Below, in pieces: positions 45,629 through 55,827 of a stretch of DNA of 64,000 nt. The DNA is from Wolbachia endosymbiont (group A) of Longitarsus flavicornis. Its GTDB lineage: Bacteria; Pseudomonadota; Alphaproteobacteria; Rickettsiales; Anaplasmataceae. The first letter of the stretch is position 1, and the number at the start of each line of letters is the position of its first letter. The DNA lies in assembly GCF_963931955.1 (NCBI RefSeq), contig NZ_OZ008337.1, forward strand, positions 186,001 to 250,000, in the 5' to 3' direction. A program made the translations under genes and the position numbers. The notes below the pieces were generated by a model, which saw only the letters and a list, made by a program, of their open reading frames with translations, was not told the DNA's origin and made no database searches.

Positions 45629-46609
45629 ATGAAAGCAGAAAATTTCACTAAAGAACAGATAATTGGATTCTACAGGAAAATGCTACTCATACGCAGATTT
45701 GAGGAAAAAGCAGGACAATTATATGGGATGGGATTAATAGGCGGGTTTTGTCACCTATCAATAGGACAAGAAGCAGTTGCAGTTGGAACTCAAGCTGCAT
45801 CAAAATTAGGTGATGCTTTTATCACAAGTTATAGAGACCATGGCTTAATGCTTGCATGTGATTCTGATCCAAATGTTGTAATGGCAGAACTCACCGGCAA
45901 AGAAACGGGATGTTCAAAAGGTAAAGGTGGTTCGATGCACGTATTTGACATTGAAAAAAAATTCTTCGGCGGACATGGAATAGTAGGAGCGCAAGTTCCA
46001 ATTGGTACAGGAATAGCATTTGCTAATAAATACAAGAAAAAAGATACCGTGGTATTCACGTATTTTGGTGACGGTGCTGTAAATCAAGGGCAAATATATG
46101 AATCGTTTAATATGGCAGCTTTATGGAAGTTGCTTGTGGTTTATATTATAGAGAATAACGGATATGCAATGGGTACTTCTGTAGAAAGATCCACTTTGGT
46201 AACTGAGCTATATAAAAAAGGAGAAAACTTTGGTATTCCTGGAAAACAAGTTGATGGAATGGATTTTTTCTCTGTTTATGCGGCTACAAGCGAAGCAGCG
46301 GAACACACACGCAGCGGAAAAGGGCCTATCCTGCTTGAAATGAAGACATATCGATATCGCGGTCACTCAATGTCAGACCCTGCTACTTATCGCTTAAAAG
46401 AAGAAGTTGAAGATATGAAGCAAAATCATGATCCTATAAGCACTTTAAAGAAATACATGGTAGATAATAAAATTGCTTCAGAAGAAGAATGCAAAGTAAT
46501 TGATAAGGAAATACGTGATTCAGTGAAAAAATCAGAGGATTTTGCCAAGAGTAGTAAAGAACCAAGCATTGATGAGCTGTATACTGATGTTTACAAATTT
46601 GTTAGCTAA
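45629..46609 (+). CDS. pdhA: Pyruvate dehydrogenase E1 component subunit alpha
   Basis: Thiamine-diphosphate subunit that decarboxylates pyruvate in the PDH complex. 326 residues, normal for the alpha2beta2 type. GGHGIVGAQVPIGTGIAFA near residue 115, the TPP motif GDGAVNQGQIYESFNMAALW ending with ENNGYAMGTS, and the phosphorylation-loop-like region TYRYRGHSMSDPATYR near 246. The E1 beta gene is not adjacent, so the complex genes are dispersed. Confidence 0.96.
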   Translation: MKAENFTKEQIIGFYRKMLLIRRFEEKAGQLYGMGLIGGFCHLSIGQEAVAVGTQAASKLGDAFITSYRDHGLMLACDSDPNVVMAELTGKETGCSKGKGGSMHVFDIEKKFFGGHGIVGAQVPIGTGIAFANKYKKKDTVVFTYFGDGAVNQGQIYESFNMAALWKLLVVYIIENNGYAMGTSVERSTLVTELYKKGENFGIPGKQVDGMDFFSVYAATSEAAEHTRSGKGPILLEMKTYRYRGHSMSDPATYRLKEEVEDMKQNHDPISTLKKYMVDNKIASEEECKVIDKEIRDSVKKSEDFAKSSKEPSIDELYTDVYKFVS

Positions 46610-46652
46610 TTTTTTTATCCAGAACTGTACAAACATTGTATAGTAAACGATG

Positions 46653-46897
46653 TCATTCAAGTAGCTCCTTCTACCGTCATCCGAGTAGCCCCCTTCTCCT
46701 GTCATCCCAGTGCCTTGACTACTTGGATCCAGAAAAAAGAATGGTGTCATCCGAGTAGCCCCTTCGGTGTCATCCGAGTAGCTGACACTGGGATCCAGGT
46801 TGCTCACAAGCAAACTAGTATAGAAAGTGGTTACAACGTTTCCGATGAGATTGCAGAAAGGCTGGATCCCAGTGTCAAGCACTGGGATGACACCCTC
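46653..46897. repeat. Cluster of palindromic and tandem repeats downstream of pdhA
   Basis: GTCATCCGAGTAGC occurs three times (near 46677, 46747, 46769), and GTCATCCCAGTGCC and GGATCCAG variants are interspersed. At 46865-46887 there is a perfect palindrome ATCCCAGTG / CACTGGGAT with loop TCAAG, followed by GACACC. These are the same general family as the in-gene elements but with CCC in place of TCC. No gene is credible here. Confidence 0.8.
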
Positions 46898-46937
46898 CTA
46901 GTAGAAACGCTTTTGTAATTGCAACATTCGTGCAATC

Positions 46938-47411
46938 TTTAGCCATAAACATTAAGAAATTTACCAAACGAAAAAAAAGGCAAAAGAAGCCCCATGGTTG
47001 GCTAATTACTTACATTATACTTTCAAGTATGGCGTTTTTTTATTCTAAACGTTTAATAACCACGACTCAGCTGCTTTTAAACCGCAACTAATCTAAATTA
47101 TAAACGTTAAGAAATTTACTAAACAGAAAAAAAGGCAAAAGAAACCCTAAGGTAGCTAATTATTCACTATCCATTTTTTAAGTTGGCGTTTTTTAATGTT
47201 TTAAATGCTTTATAAGCGTATTTCAGCTTGTGTAGGTAAAAACCTAGTTTGATAAAGACATAAGGTGCACATAGTGCAAAAAATTAAACATGAGACGCCA
47301 AATACGTTGAGTTTTTTTGTCATTTAATCTGTACAGAGAAGATAAATAAATAGCTTCAGTTTCATGATAAGGGCGCTAGCGGAGTTTGTCAAGTAAGTTT
47401 TTTCGTTTCTA
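46938..47411. repeat. Long intergenic repeat, copy 2 (about 470 bp)
   Basis: Closely similar to 9736-10202, same orientation, with scattered substitutions and small indels. It again fills a convergent gap, here between pdhA and the oxidase-like gene at 47416. The two-unit tandem structure with GGCAAAAGAAGCCC and GGCGTTTTTT blocks is retained. Apart from this and the palindrome cluster, I see nothing else in 46610-47415. Confidence 0.85.
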
Positions 47412-47415
47412 TGGG

Positions 47416-48723
47416 TCAGTTGGTACGCGCTTTGCCTTTTAACAGATGTAAAAGCACAATTATTACGAACAACATTCCACCAACAACTGATATAGCGCCA
47501 CCTATAATGAAGCACGTGCGTGCTAACATTGATGAAATACTTGGCAGATCTGCAACTTTTCTTAAGGCACCATATCCACCAAGCCACACAAGACCAGTGA
47601 TATGGAGAAAATGCCCTATACTGTAGGCATAAATCTGTAATTTTACGATAGAGTTTTTTACCTCTTTAAAGTTTAATTTGGGTAACAGCCAATAAATGAA
47701 ATTCATAAAAGCTATAGTGATCCCAACTACAGAACCGTGATAATGAGCGGGAATGGTGACATTTCCTTCAATAGTCAGCACTCCAAGCACATCTCCATAA
47801 ATGAACAACAAAAATGAATGTAATAAATAGTTGCTTTTATCATTAGTAAAAGTTCTGATGTTGCAGCACACTAATATTATCAAAAAGCACGGCAAAACTG
47901 CTCCAGCAATCCTCATATGCCAAGTAAAAAACTGTATTAACTTGGCACTATCAACTGGATAAACAAAATATACAAACGGTGCGCCTACAGCTAAAATTGT
48001 GTTTATAAACAGCGGTAAAATAGTAATTTTATTGCTTGAAGCTAAACTAGCATCACTGATTATTAAATACACTAAAAACATTCCTTGAGTAAAAGCAAAC
48101 TGCAATAAATGTCCGCCTCCCCAAAAGAGATATTCGTAAAACAAATTCTTATCTGAATGATATAGACCTGGAGGCATATTTTGATATGCTAAAACAAAGC
48201 AAAGAAATGATGAAACAAGTATAATAACCAGCCCAATTTGCCCCACAGAGAGATATGAAATCTCTTTTTTTGATGTGTATGCTAGCATTGTATTTACTAA
48301 TATACTGGCAATAAATAAACTGAGTCCAAGTAAAAATAATTTGTTTTGTAATACGGGAATATAGTTACTTTTGATAACTTCAGTGTTTGGAACGAATGCG
48401 GATATAAACATGAGCAGCATCGAAAGGGTTGATAGAACCCATGAAAAGTTAAACCAACTATTGGTATTTTGTAGGTTTATGATAAGAAGTAGAGATATTA
48501 TAGAGCACATCCACACCAAAATTGACAAATTTACGTGTATCACCAGCGCATTATCAAAAATATATTGTGCAGAAGGAACGAAAGAGGAGATAAAAGGCAA
48601 TCGTAAAAAAATAACAATTATTGACAACAATCCAGAGCAAGCAAGGGCACATACTGCTAAGAATATCCATCTTTTACAAAGTGAAGTATTGTCTTGTATG
48701 TTAAGCACAATCTTTTTTCTCAA
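47416..48723 (-). CDS. Heme-copper oxidase subunit I-like membrane protein (cbb3-type-like)
   Basis: A 435-residue protein with about twelve membrane helices. Candidate metal-ligand motifs resemble heme-copper oxidase subunit I: IHVNLSILVW in helix 2 (low-spin heme), FWGGGHLLQF in helix 6 (CuB), PAHYHGSVVG, and GHFLHITGLVW. Length is short for a true CcoN, and no CcoO/CcoP partners are adjacent. It may be a diverged oxidase or oxidase-related protein. Its 5' end overlaps the antiporter gene by 23 bp, so the two are probably cotranscribed. Confidence 0.65.
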   Translation of the reverse strand: MRKKIVLNIQDNTSLCKRWIFLAVCALACSGLLSIIVIFLRLPFISSFVPSAQYIFDNALVIHVNLSILVWMCSIISLLLIINLQNTNSWFNFSWVLSTLSMLLMFISAFVPNTEVIKSNYIPVLQNKLFLLGLSLFIASILVNTMLAYTSKKEISYLSVGQIGLVIILVSSFLCFVLAYQNMPPGLYHSDKNLFYEYLFWGGGHLLQFAFTQGMFLVYLIISDASLASSNKITILPLFINTILAVGAPFVYFVYPVDSAKLIQFFTWHMRIAGAVLPCFLIILVCCNIRTFTNDKSNYLLHSFLLFIYGDVLGVLTIEGNVTIPAHYHGSVVGITIAFMNFIYWLLPKLNFKEVKNSIVKLQIYAYSIGHFLHITGLVWLGGYGALRKVADLPSISSMLARTCFIIGGAISVVGGMLFVIIVLLHLLKGKARTN

Positions 48724-50110
48724 TTTTGTTCAATACAATATATAACACTGCAATAATACCTAAAACATAGCAATAGTATACGTGTGGCATGACTGCCAAA
48801 GGTGAAACTCCAGCAATAGTGCTAGCCAAAAGCAATTGAGCGCCATACGGTATTAATCCTTGAAATACACAAGAAAATGTGCCTAACCATGTTGCACTAT
48901 AGTGAGGCGGTATTTCATATTTCTTAGCAATATCTCTAGCAATTTCACCACTAAAAATTATAGCGATGGTGTTATTTGCAAGTAAAATATCAAATATACT
49001 GACTATTTTTGCAATAAATAACTGCGCAGTTTTTTGTCCACCACGTTGTATCATAACCCAAGATGAAAGTTTATCTGCAAGCTCCTTAGAATTTTTACCT
49101 ACTAGTCCTGAAAGTCCGCCAACCATCAATGACAGTAGCATAATTTCATGCATACTCATAAACCCTTTGGTGATGTTTTGGCTTAAAAACAATAAACCAT
49201 GATTGTTGTTATTTATAAATCCAATAATTCCAGCAAAAGTTATGCTTAAAACCAATGCCGTAAATACATTGATTCCAAAGTTTGCAAGCAATATAAGTAT
49301 GATGTAAGGAGCCACAAGCAATAAAGAATACTCCTTAACTGAAATAGCAGCACTATTGCTTGAGCTATAAAATAATATAATTATTGTGAATATAGAAGCA
49401 ATTAGTGCCACTTTTGCATTCAGTTTTAATTTTTTCTTTATATCAGCCTTTTGAGACATCACAGATGCAATTGTAGTATCAGAGATAATAGATAAATTGT
49501 CGCCAAACATTGCTCCTCCTACAACGGTTGCCACTCCTAAGGAAGGAGAAATCCCAGCTTGTGTCAGTTCAACTGCAATAGGAGCAATTGTTGCAATGGT
49601 GCCCATTGATGTACCAATAGCAGTGGAGATGAAAGCTGCTACAAAAAATAATCCTATGAGTAAAAATTGTGTTGGTATAAATGAAAGAGCCAAATTAACT
49701 GTGGCATCAGCACTACCGATTGCTTTAGTTACTTCACTGAATGCACCTGCAAGTAAAAAAATGATGCACATAGTGATAATATTACGATCTCTTACCCCAT
49801 CTAGAAAGGCATACATTTTTTCTTCAGTATTGCCCTTGTATAAAACCCAACCCAGAGCTATGGCAGGAACAATGGCTACCAGTGGAGATAACTGATAAAA
49901 AGCATTTGACACGCCAAGAACAGTAAAATATATACCACTCCCTACAAAAAGAAAGAGGAACAGTAAAATAGGCAAAAATTTGTAAGATAAAACATACCTC
50001 AGCTCTGATAAATGCAAATCAACTATGATATAATTTATATTATTATAAACCACAGTTGGCACCTTGACCAATGTTTTTCTAGAAAGCAATCTACCAGAAA
50101 AGGTTTCCAT
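48701..50110 (-). CDS. NhaC-family Na+/H+ antiporter
   Basis: Integral membrane antiporter with about eleven helices. I give ATG 50110 (469 residues), but the start is uncertain: an in-frame ATG at 50200 and alternative start codons nearer the first helix (RYVLSYKFLPILLFLFLFVG) are possible. Family segments include GTSMGTIATIAPIAVE, GGAMFGDNLSIISDTTIASV, and IVSIFDILLANNTIAI. It overlaps the downstream oxidase-like gene. Family substrates are Na+/H+ or, for relatives, amino acids or malate/lactate. Confidence 0.82.
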   Translation of the reverse strand: METFSGRLLSRKTLVKVPTVVYNNINYIIVDLHLSELRYVLSYKFLPILLFLFLFVGSGIYFTVLGVSNAFYQLSPLVAIVPAIALGWVLYKGNTEEKMYAFLDGVRDRNIITMCIIFLLAGAFSEVTKAIGSADATVNLALSFIPTQFLLIGLFFVAAFISTAIGTSMGTIATIAPIAVELTQAGISPSLGVATVVGGAMFGDNLSIISDTTIASVMSQKADIKKKLKLNAKVALIASIFTIIILFYSSSNSAAISVKEYSLLLVAPYIILILLANFGINVFTALVLSITFAGIIGFINNNNHGLLFLSQNITKGFMSMHEIMLLSLMVGGLSGLVGKNSKELADKLSSWVMIQRGGQKTAQLFIAKIVSIFDILLANNTIAIIFSGEIARDIAKKYEIPPHYSATWLGTFSCVFQGLIPYGAQLLLASTIAGVSPLAVMPHVYYCYVLGIIAVLYIVLNKIEKKDCA

Positions 50111-50181
50111 GAAAAGGACTATTATAATATGATTGTTATCATCTACTTGAATTAAACTGGGAGATAGAATAAGTAAAAAAT

Positions 50182-50301
50182 ATGAATGACATAACAACAA
50201 AGCAAGTCATATCCTTATGGGATGCGCAAGTTGGTGGGTTTTTGCCAGATAGAAAGGAAGGTAAAGAAATTGAGTGTTCAAATGAATCATCAGCTACCTA
50301 A
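50182..50301 (+). pseudogene. Relic of an ABC transporter C-terminus
   Basis: A 39-codon frame contains LWDAQVGGFLPDRKEGKEIE, matching the extreme C-terminus of the downstream transporter (LWNAQVGGFLPDKKEVEIV). It precedes and overlaps the start of that gene by about 20 bases. It looks like the 3' end of a deleted tandem paralog. Confidence 0.6.
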
Positions 50302-52062
50302 AACTTTATATTCTTTCATCTGGCATTTTTTGAAACCATACAAATTATCGGTCTCGATTTTTGTTTCCCTTGCAATCTTTGCGGGATTTTGGGGACCGTT
50401 GAACAGCATACTGATTAAGAACATCATCAACCTTCTACCACATGTGCAGAATGGAGATATTTCAATTTTAATATTACCATCAAGCCTGATTGTCGTGAAT
50501 TTTATCGTATTTGATAATTTCACTTGGAGAGGAATTGGTTATATACGCTGTAGATTTATTCCTGTTGTTATTAATAGTGTCATTGGAAAAGTGATGGATC
50601 ATGTACTCGGAAAATCTAATAAATTTTATCAGGATAATTTATCAGGAAAAATTTCAAGACAAATTACTAATCTAGCAGATGGAATTGAAATTCTGATAAG
50701 CAGAGTTGCACCGAATTTCTTAAGAGGAGCTTCATTGTTGTTGGCTGCTTTTATAGCTGCTTACTCTGTAAATTCTATATTTTATTTCATATTGGTTGTC
50801 TGGTTCATATTCTTTGCAAGTGCAAGCATTATGATGTCACGAAAGCTTATTTCGCTGTCTGATGTTCAAGCTAAAGAAGAATCGATAGTGATAGGTGAGC
50901 TGGTTGATTCTCTATCTAATCAAAGTAATGTCAGAAATTTTTCTAGAAAGTCTTATGAAAATTCAAGAATGATTCCATTTTTGTGTAATCAGCAAAAAGC
51001 GTATACAGCAACCCATTTTTACTCATTTATCATGCACTCCATACAAGGAGGATTAATAGCCATTATGATGGCTTCTTCTGCTTGTTTTCTAATTTATCTT
51101 TACAGCAAAAACTTAGTGGCTATAGGTGATTTTGCTTTAATATTAGGTTTATCGATGGAAACAGGACATATGATGTGGTTCACCATGTCAGAGGTCGATG
51201 AATTCAATAAAGCAGTCGGTAGATGTAAGCAAAGTTTAATTTCATTAATGATACATTGCGAAATTCAGGATAAACTTGATGCAGTTTCTCTCAAATGTAA
51301 TAGTGGGCAAATCACTTTTAATAATGTCAAATTCCATTACGATGGTACCGAACCTCTTTTCCAGAATAAATCAATCGCTATCAAAGCTGGACAGAAGGTA
51401 GGACTTGTTGGCTATTCAGGTGGTGGTAAATCTACTTTTGTGAACCTGATATTAAGGCTTTACGATGTAACTGATGGTGCAATTCTCATAGATATCAAGA
51501 TATTTGTAATGTTACGCAGGATTCTTTGCGTGCAAAAATCGCAATGATCCCACAAGATCCATCGCTTTTTCATAGGACTTTGATGGAGAATATTCGCTAT
51601 GGAAAAACAAATGCTAGCGATGATGAAGTAATTGAAGCGGCAAAAAAAGCACATGCTCATGAGTTTATTTCAAAATTACCCCAAGGTTATGATTCACTCG
51701 TTGGTGAAAGAGGTGTGAAACTTTCTGGTGGACAAAGGCAACGTATCGCAATTGCCAGAGCTATCTTAAAAAATGCTCCTATATTAATTCTGGATGAAGC
51801 AACTTCACAGCTTGATTCTGTGACTGAAAGTAATATTCAAGAATCTCTATGGGAGTTGATGCAAGATAAAACTACAATAGTAATAGCCCACCGCCTATCT
51901 ACGCTTTTGCATATGGATCGCATTTTAGTGTTTGATCAAGGTAAGATTTTAGAAGATGGCACGCATCAGGAACTTCTTGATAAAAACGGAATGTATAAGA
52001 CCCTATGGAATGCGCAAGTTGGTGGGTTTTTGCCGGATAAAAAAGAAGTGGAGATTGTATAA
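50282..52062 (+). pseudogene. ABC transporter (fused permease/ATPase), broken by a single-base frameshift
   Basis: MsbA-like half transporter of about 593 residues if intact. ATG 50282 starts MNHQLPKTLYSF; the membrane domain has about six helices to about residue 300, then Walker A GYSGGGKST. At about 51494 the frame shifts: one base is missing after ILID, so the 5' frame ends at 51547. The downstream frame (from TTG 51526) carries the signature LSGGQRQRIAIARA and Walker B ILILDEATS. Restoring one base gives ILID-N-QDICNVTQDSLRAKIA, a typical ABC sequence. It could be a real mutation or a sequencing error. Confidence 0.85.
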
Positions 52063-52074
52063 TATTTTCTTAAT

Positions 52075-54534
52075 CTAATGCTTCAATGTTTCCGACATAG
52101 GAAAAGTATCATCTTTATTTTCTATAGAGGAAGGCACACTATTTTGATTATCATCACCATCAATTGGAGTAGTAGGGTGCATTAAAGCAACTTTCATAAC
52201 TTCATCAATATTCTTAGCAAAAACTACGTTGATCCCTTCTTTGATGCTTGCAGGAATCTCTTGCATATCTTTCTCATTTTCACTTGGTATAATCACAGTT
52301 TTGATTGATCCTCTGAGCGCTGCAAGCAATTTTTCTCTTAAGCCCCCAATAGCTAAAACTCTACCACGCAATGTCACTTCGCCTGTCATAGCAACATTTT
52401 TGTTAACTGGTATATTCGTCATAAGAGAAACAATAGACGTACATACCGCGCCGCCAGCAGAAGGGCCATCTTTTGGTACAGCACCCTCAGGTACATGCAA
52501 ATGTATATCATTATTTTGGAATTTTTCGGGCTTTATACCAAAAAACAAACAATTTGATCGAATATAACTATACGCAGCTTTTATAGATTCTTGCATAACC
52601 TCTCCAAGCTTTCCTGTGTATTTTATCTCTCCCTTGCCCGGAATTAGGACTGATTCTATCATCAAAATATCACCACCTGTTTCAGTATAGGCAAGCCCAG
52701 TTACTATTCCCACCAAACTCTCATTTTCTGCAATGCCAAAGGTATATTTACGCACCCCTAAATAATCTTGTAAATTGTCAACCCCTACGGATATTTTCTT
52801 ATTTTTATCAGTCAATATTTCTTTAACTGCCTTTCTCATGAGCTTTGCAAGCTCCCTTTCCATACTCCGCACACCACTCTCACGTGTATATAAACGTATC
52901 AACTCGTATAACGCCTCATTAGTTATATCCCATTCCTTCTGATACAAACCATGCTCCTTCTTTAACTTCGGAATAAGGTGGTGTGTAGCAATACTGATTT
53001 TTTCATCTTCAGTATACCCGGACAATTGTATAATTTCCATCCTATCACGCAAAGGATGTGGTAAATTTAAGCTGTTTGCTGTAGCTACAAACATTACACT
53101 TGAAAGATCAAACTCAATTTCCAAGTAATGATCCGTAAAGTGTTTATTGTGCTCAGTATCTAAAACCTCAAGTAATGCAGATGCAGGATCGCCACGCGAA
53201 TCAGAACCCATCTTATCTATTTCATCAAGCAGAAAAAGCGGGTTGCATGACTTAGCTTTTTTCATGTGTTGAATGATTTTACCAGGCATTGAGCCAATAT
53301 AAGTTTTCCTATGCCCTCGTATCTCGGACTCATCACGCACACCACCAAGAGCTATGCGAACAAAATCTCTTCCTACTGCTCTTGCCATAGACTTAGCTAA
53401 AGAAGTTTTACCAACACCTGGTGGTCCAACTAAGCAAAGTATAGGACCCTTTATCTCTTTTACTCTTTTTAATACTGCTAAAAATTCTATTATCCTATCT
53501 TTTACTTTCTCTATGCCATAATGATTTTCATCTAAGATTTTCTTAGCTGCATTTAAGTTAATTTTTGCATCTTTGTACTTTCCCCATGGCAAATCAAGCA
53601 ACCAATGCAAGTAACTAGATATAACTGTAGCTTCAGGAGAAATGGGATTCATTTTCTTGTATCTCTTCAAATCAGTTATAGCTTTCTCTCTTGCTTCCTG
53701 AGAAAGCTTTGTTTCATTTATCTTTCTTTCAAATTCATTGAGTATATTTCCTTCATCCCCATTCTCAAATTCACCTAATTCTTTCTGTATAGCTTTCAAT
53801 TGCTCGTTAAGGTAGTAAACTTTCTGAGTGCTTTCAACTTGCGATTTAATTGTCTTATATAAACGGTTTTGTGCGTTCAAAATACTCATTTCTCTCTCAA
53901 TAAAAGCAAAAGCTTTTTTTAAACGCTCTTCTGGGTCATAAGCCTCAAGTATGCTTTGTTTATCTGATACTTTTATATTTAAATGTGAAGCTACCGTGTC
54001 TACAAGTTGATCAACTTCTTTGATTTGATCAATGGAGTTAATGGCAACCTCGGGCTGATTTTTCTTGTTTAGCTTACACCAGCTATCGAACGCGTCTACA
54101 ACAGACCGCCTTAAAGCCTCTAAATCAATATTGCCTTCATCTTCTTCATATTCATAATGACTGTCTAACTCTACCCTTGCTTGTAATAAAGTATGAGAGC
54201 TAATATATTCTACAACCCTTCCCCTTCTTATCCCCCGGATTATAACTTTTACTGCATTGTCAGGTAATTTTATTAACGGTTGTACAATGCTTGCTAACAC
54301 ACCTACTTCATAAAGATCTTCAGGCTCTGGATTATCAACAGAGCCATCTTTCTGTGCTACAAGAAAAATCTCATTTTGGTGATTACTACTACTTATTGCA
54401 TACTCTAGTGCATTAACAGATTTTTCTCTGCCTATGAATAAAGGCACCATTATATTTGGAAAAATTACTACATCTCTTAAAGGTAATACTGACAATGCAG
54501 CAAAACCAGAGCTTACAGTACGTTCAATGTTCAT
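52075..54534 (-). CDS. lon: ATP-dependent protease Lon
   Basis: Degrades misfolded and regulatory proteins in the cytoplasm. 819 residues. N-terminal substrate-binding domain (LPLRDVVIFPNIMVPLFIGR), AAA+ module with Walker A GPPGVGKTSL near residue 367 and Walker B LFLLDEIDK, and protease domain with catalytic Ser in KDGPSAGGAV and Lys in GGLREKLLAA. It is the last gene of tig-clpP-clpX-lon, 15 bases after clpX. Confidence 0.97.
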   Translation of the reverse strand: MNIERTVSSGFAALSVLPLRDVVIFPNIMVPLFIGREKSVNALEYAISSSNHQNEIFLVAQKDGSVDNPEPEDLYEVGVLASIVQPLIKLPDNAVKVIIRGIRRGRVVEYISSHTLLQARVELDSHYEYEEDEGNIDLEALRRSVVDAFDSWCKLNKKNQPEVAINSIDQIKEVDQLVDTVASHLNIKVSDKQSILEAYDPEERLKKAFAFIEREMSILNAQNRLYKTIKSQVESTQKVYYLNEQLKAIQKELGEFENGDEGNILNEFERKINETKLSQEAREKAITDLKRYKKMNPISPEATVISSYLHWLLDLPWGKYKDAKINLNAAKKILDENHYGIEKVKDRIIEFLAVLKRVKEIKGPILCLVGPPGVGKTSLAKSMARAVGRDFVRIALGGVRDESEIRGHRKTYIGSMPGKIIQHMKKAKSCNPLFLLDEIDKMGSDSRGDPASALLEVLDTEHNKHFTDHYLEIEFDLSSVMFVATANSLNLPHPLRDRMEIIQLSGYTEDEKISIATHHLIPKLKKEHGLYQKEWDITNEALYELIRLYTRESGVRSMERELAKLMRKAVKEILTDKNKKISVGVDNLQDYLGVRKYTFGIAENESLVGIVTGLAYTETGGDILMIESVLIPGKGEIKYTGKLGEVMQESIKAAYSYIRSNCLFFGIKPEKFQNNDIHLHVPEGAVPKDGPSAGGAVCTSIVSLMTNIPVNKNVAMTGEVTLRGRVLAIGGLREKLLAALRGSIKTVIIPSENEKDMQEIPASIKEGINVVFAKNIDEVMKVALMHPTTPIDGDDNQNSVPSSIENKDDTFPMSETLKH

Positions 54535-54549
54535 AATATATGCCTCAAA

Positions 54550-55827
54550 TTAATCATTAACCGTTATAACATTGCCATTATTATTATGATTAACCGTTGC
54601 TTTTCCTAACTCTACCATTTTCTTAGTGATTACTATAGTGCTACCTTCAAAGCCTCCATTTCCGGCTGTATACATAATGTCAAGCAAAAGTGACTCTAAA
54701 ATAGCACGTAACATTCTTGCGCCTGTTTTATAGCTTATAGCCTTTTTAGCAATAGCTGATATCGCTTCATCTGAAAACTCAAGGTTTACTTTGCTAAACG
54801 CAAGCAATGCTTTGTATTGTTTTATTAGCGCATTTCTTGGTTCTGTCAAAACATGTATTAAATCTTCATGATCCAGCTCATCTAAAACAGCAGTTATTGG
54901 AACCCGCCCTACAAATTCGGGTATTAAACCGAATTTGATTAAATCTTCAGGTTGAACATCATGTAAAGCATTTTTTTTCTTTTGCTCTTTAGACTGACTT
55001 ATATCTGCTCCAAAGCCAACTGATGTTCCCTTTTTTCTCGCTTCAATAATTTTATCGAGGCCTTCAAAAGCTCCTCCACAAATAAACAGTATGTTACTAG
55101 TATCCACTTGTATAAACTCTTGTTGTGGATGTTTTCGCCCTCCTTGTGGCGGAACATAAGCAACTGTACCCTCCATAATCTTAAGCAGAGCTTGCTGGAC
55201 CCCTTCACCTGAAACGTCACGGGTTATTGAAGTGCTTTCAGATTTTCTTGTAATCTTGTCTATTTCATCTATAAACACTATACCACGCTGTGCTTTTGCA
55301 ATGTCATAATTTGCAGCTTGTAATAAACGCGACAACACGCTTTCTACATCATCACCCACATAACCTGCCTCAGTTAAAGTTGTCGCATCAGCCATAGCAA
55401 ATGGCACATCTGAAACTTTAGCAAGTGTTTTGGCCAGCAAAGTCTTACCAGAACCAGTGGGACCAATAAGCATTATATTTGACTTCTCGATTTCAATATC
55501 ACTTATAGCATGAAATTGTACCATGGATTGACAATGGTTATACATAGCTACAGATAAAACGTGTTGCGCATGTTCTTGACCTACAACATGCTTGCTAAGA
55601 AAATTTTTTATATCCTCAGGTTTCTTTAGTAATAGCTTCATATCAGATATACGATCTGAATTAAAAGATCTATCTTTCTTTTGACTTATTGCTTTATGGG
55701 ATAATTCTATGCACTCATTACAAATAAACACCTTTAAACCATCCGAAGAGTTAGTAATCAATTTATCTACTTCATCTTGCGCCTTGTTGCAAAAAGAACA
55801 GTAGTGTAAATCATTATTATTATCCAT
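54550..55827 (-). CDS. clpX: ATP-dependent Clp protease ATP-binding subunit ClpX
   Basis: Unfoldase that feeds substrates to ClpP. 425 residues. Zinc-binding N-domain CSFCNKAQDEV ... CNEC (residues 8-40), Walker A GPTGSGKTLLAKTLA near 122, Walker B GIVFIDEIDK. The ClpP-contact IGF loop is represented by the LIKFGLIPEFVGR region. It overlaps the clpP stop by one base, so the two are coupled. Confidence 0.97.
   Translation of the reverse strand: MDNNNDLHYCSFCNKAQDEVDKLITNSSDGLKVFICNECIELSHKAISQKKDRSFNSDRISDMKLLLKKPEDIKNFLSKHVVGQEHAQHVLSVAMYNHCQSMVQFHAISDIEIEKSNIMLIGPTGSGKTLLAKTLAKVSDVPFAMADATTLTEAGYVGDDVESVLSRLLQAANYDIAKAQRGIVFIDEIDKITRKSESTSITRDVSGEGVQQALLKIMEGTVAYVPPQGGRKHPQQEFIQVDTSNILFICGGAFEGLDKIIEARKKGTSVGFGADISQSKEQKKKNALHDVQPEDLIKFGLIPEFVGRVPITAVLDELDHEDLIHVLTEPRNALIKQYKALLAFSKVNLEFSDEAISAIAKKAISYKTGARMLRAILESLLLDIMYTAGNGGFEGSTIVITKKMVELGKATVNHNNNGNVITVND

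Noticed and set aside
46715..46918. Plus-strand frame of 67 codons after pdhA
   Set aside because: It is composed of palindromic repeat units read through, so it is unlikely to be a gene.
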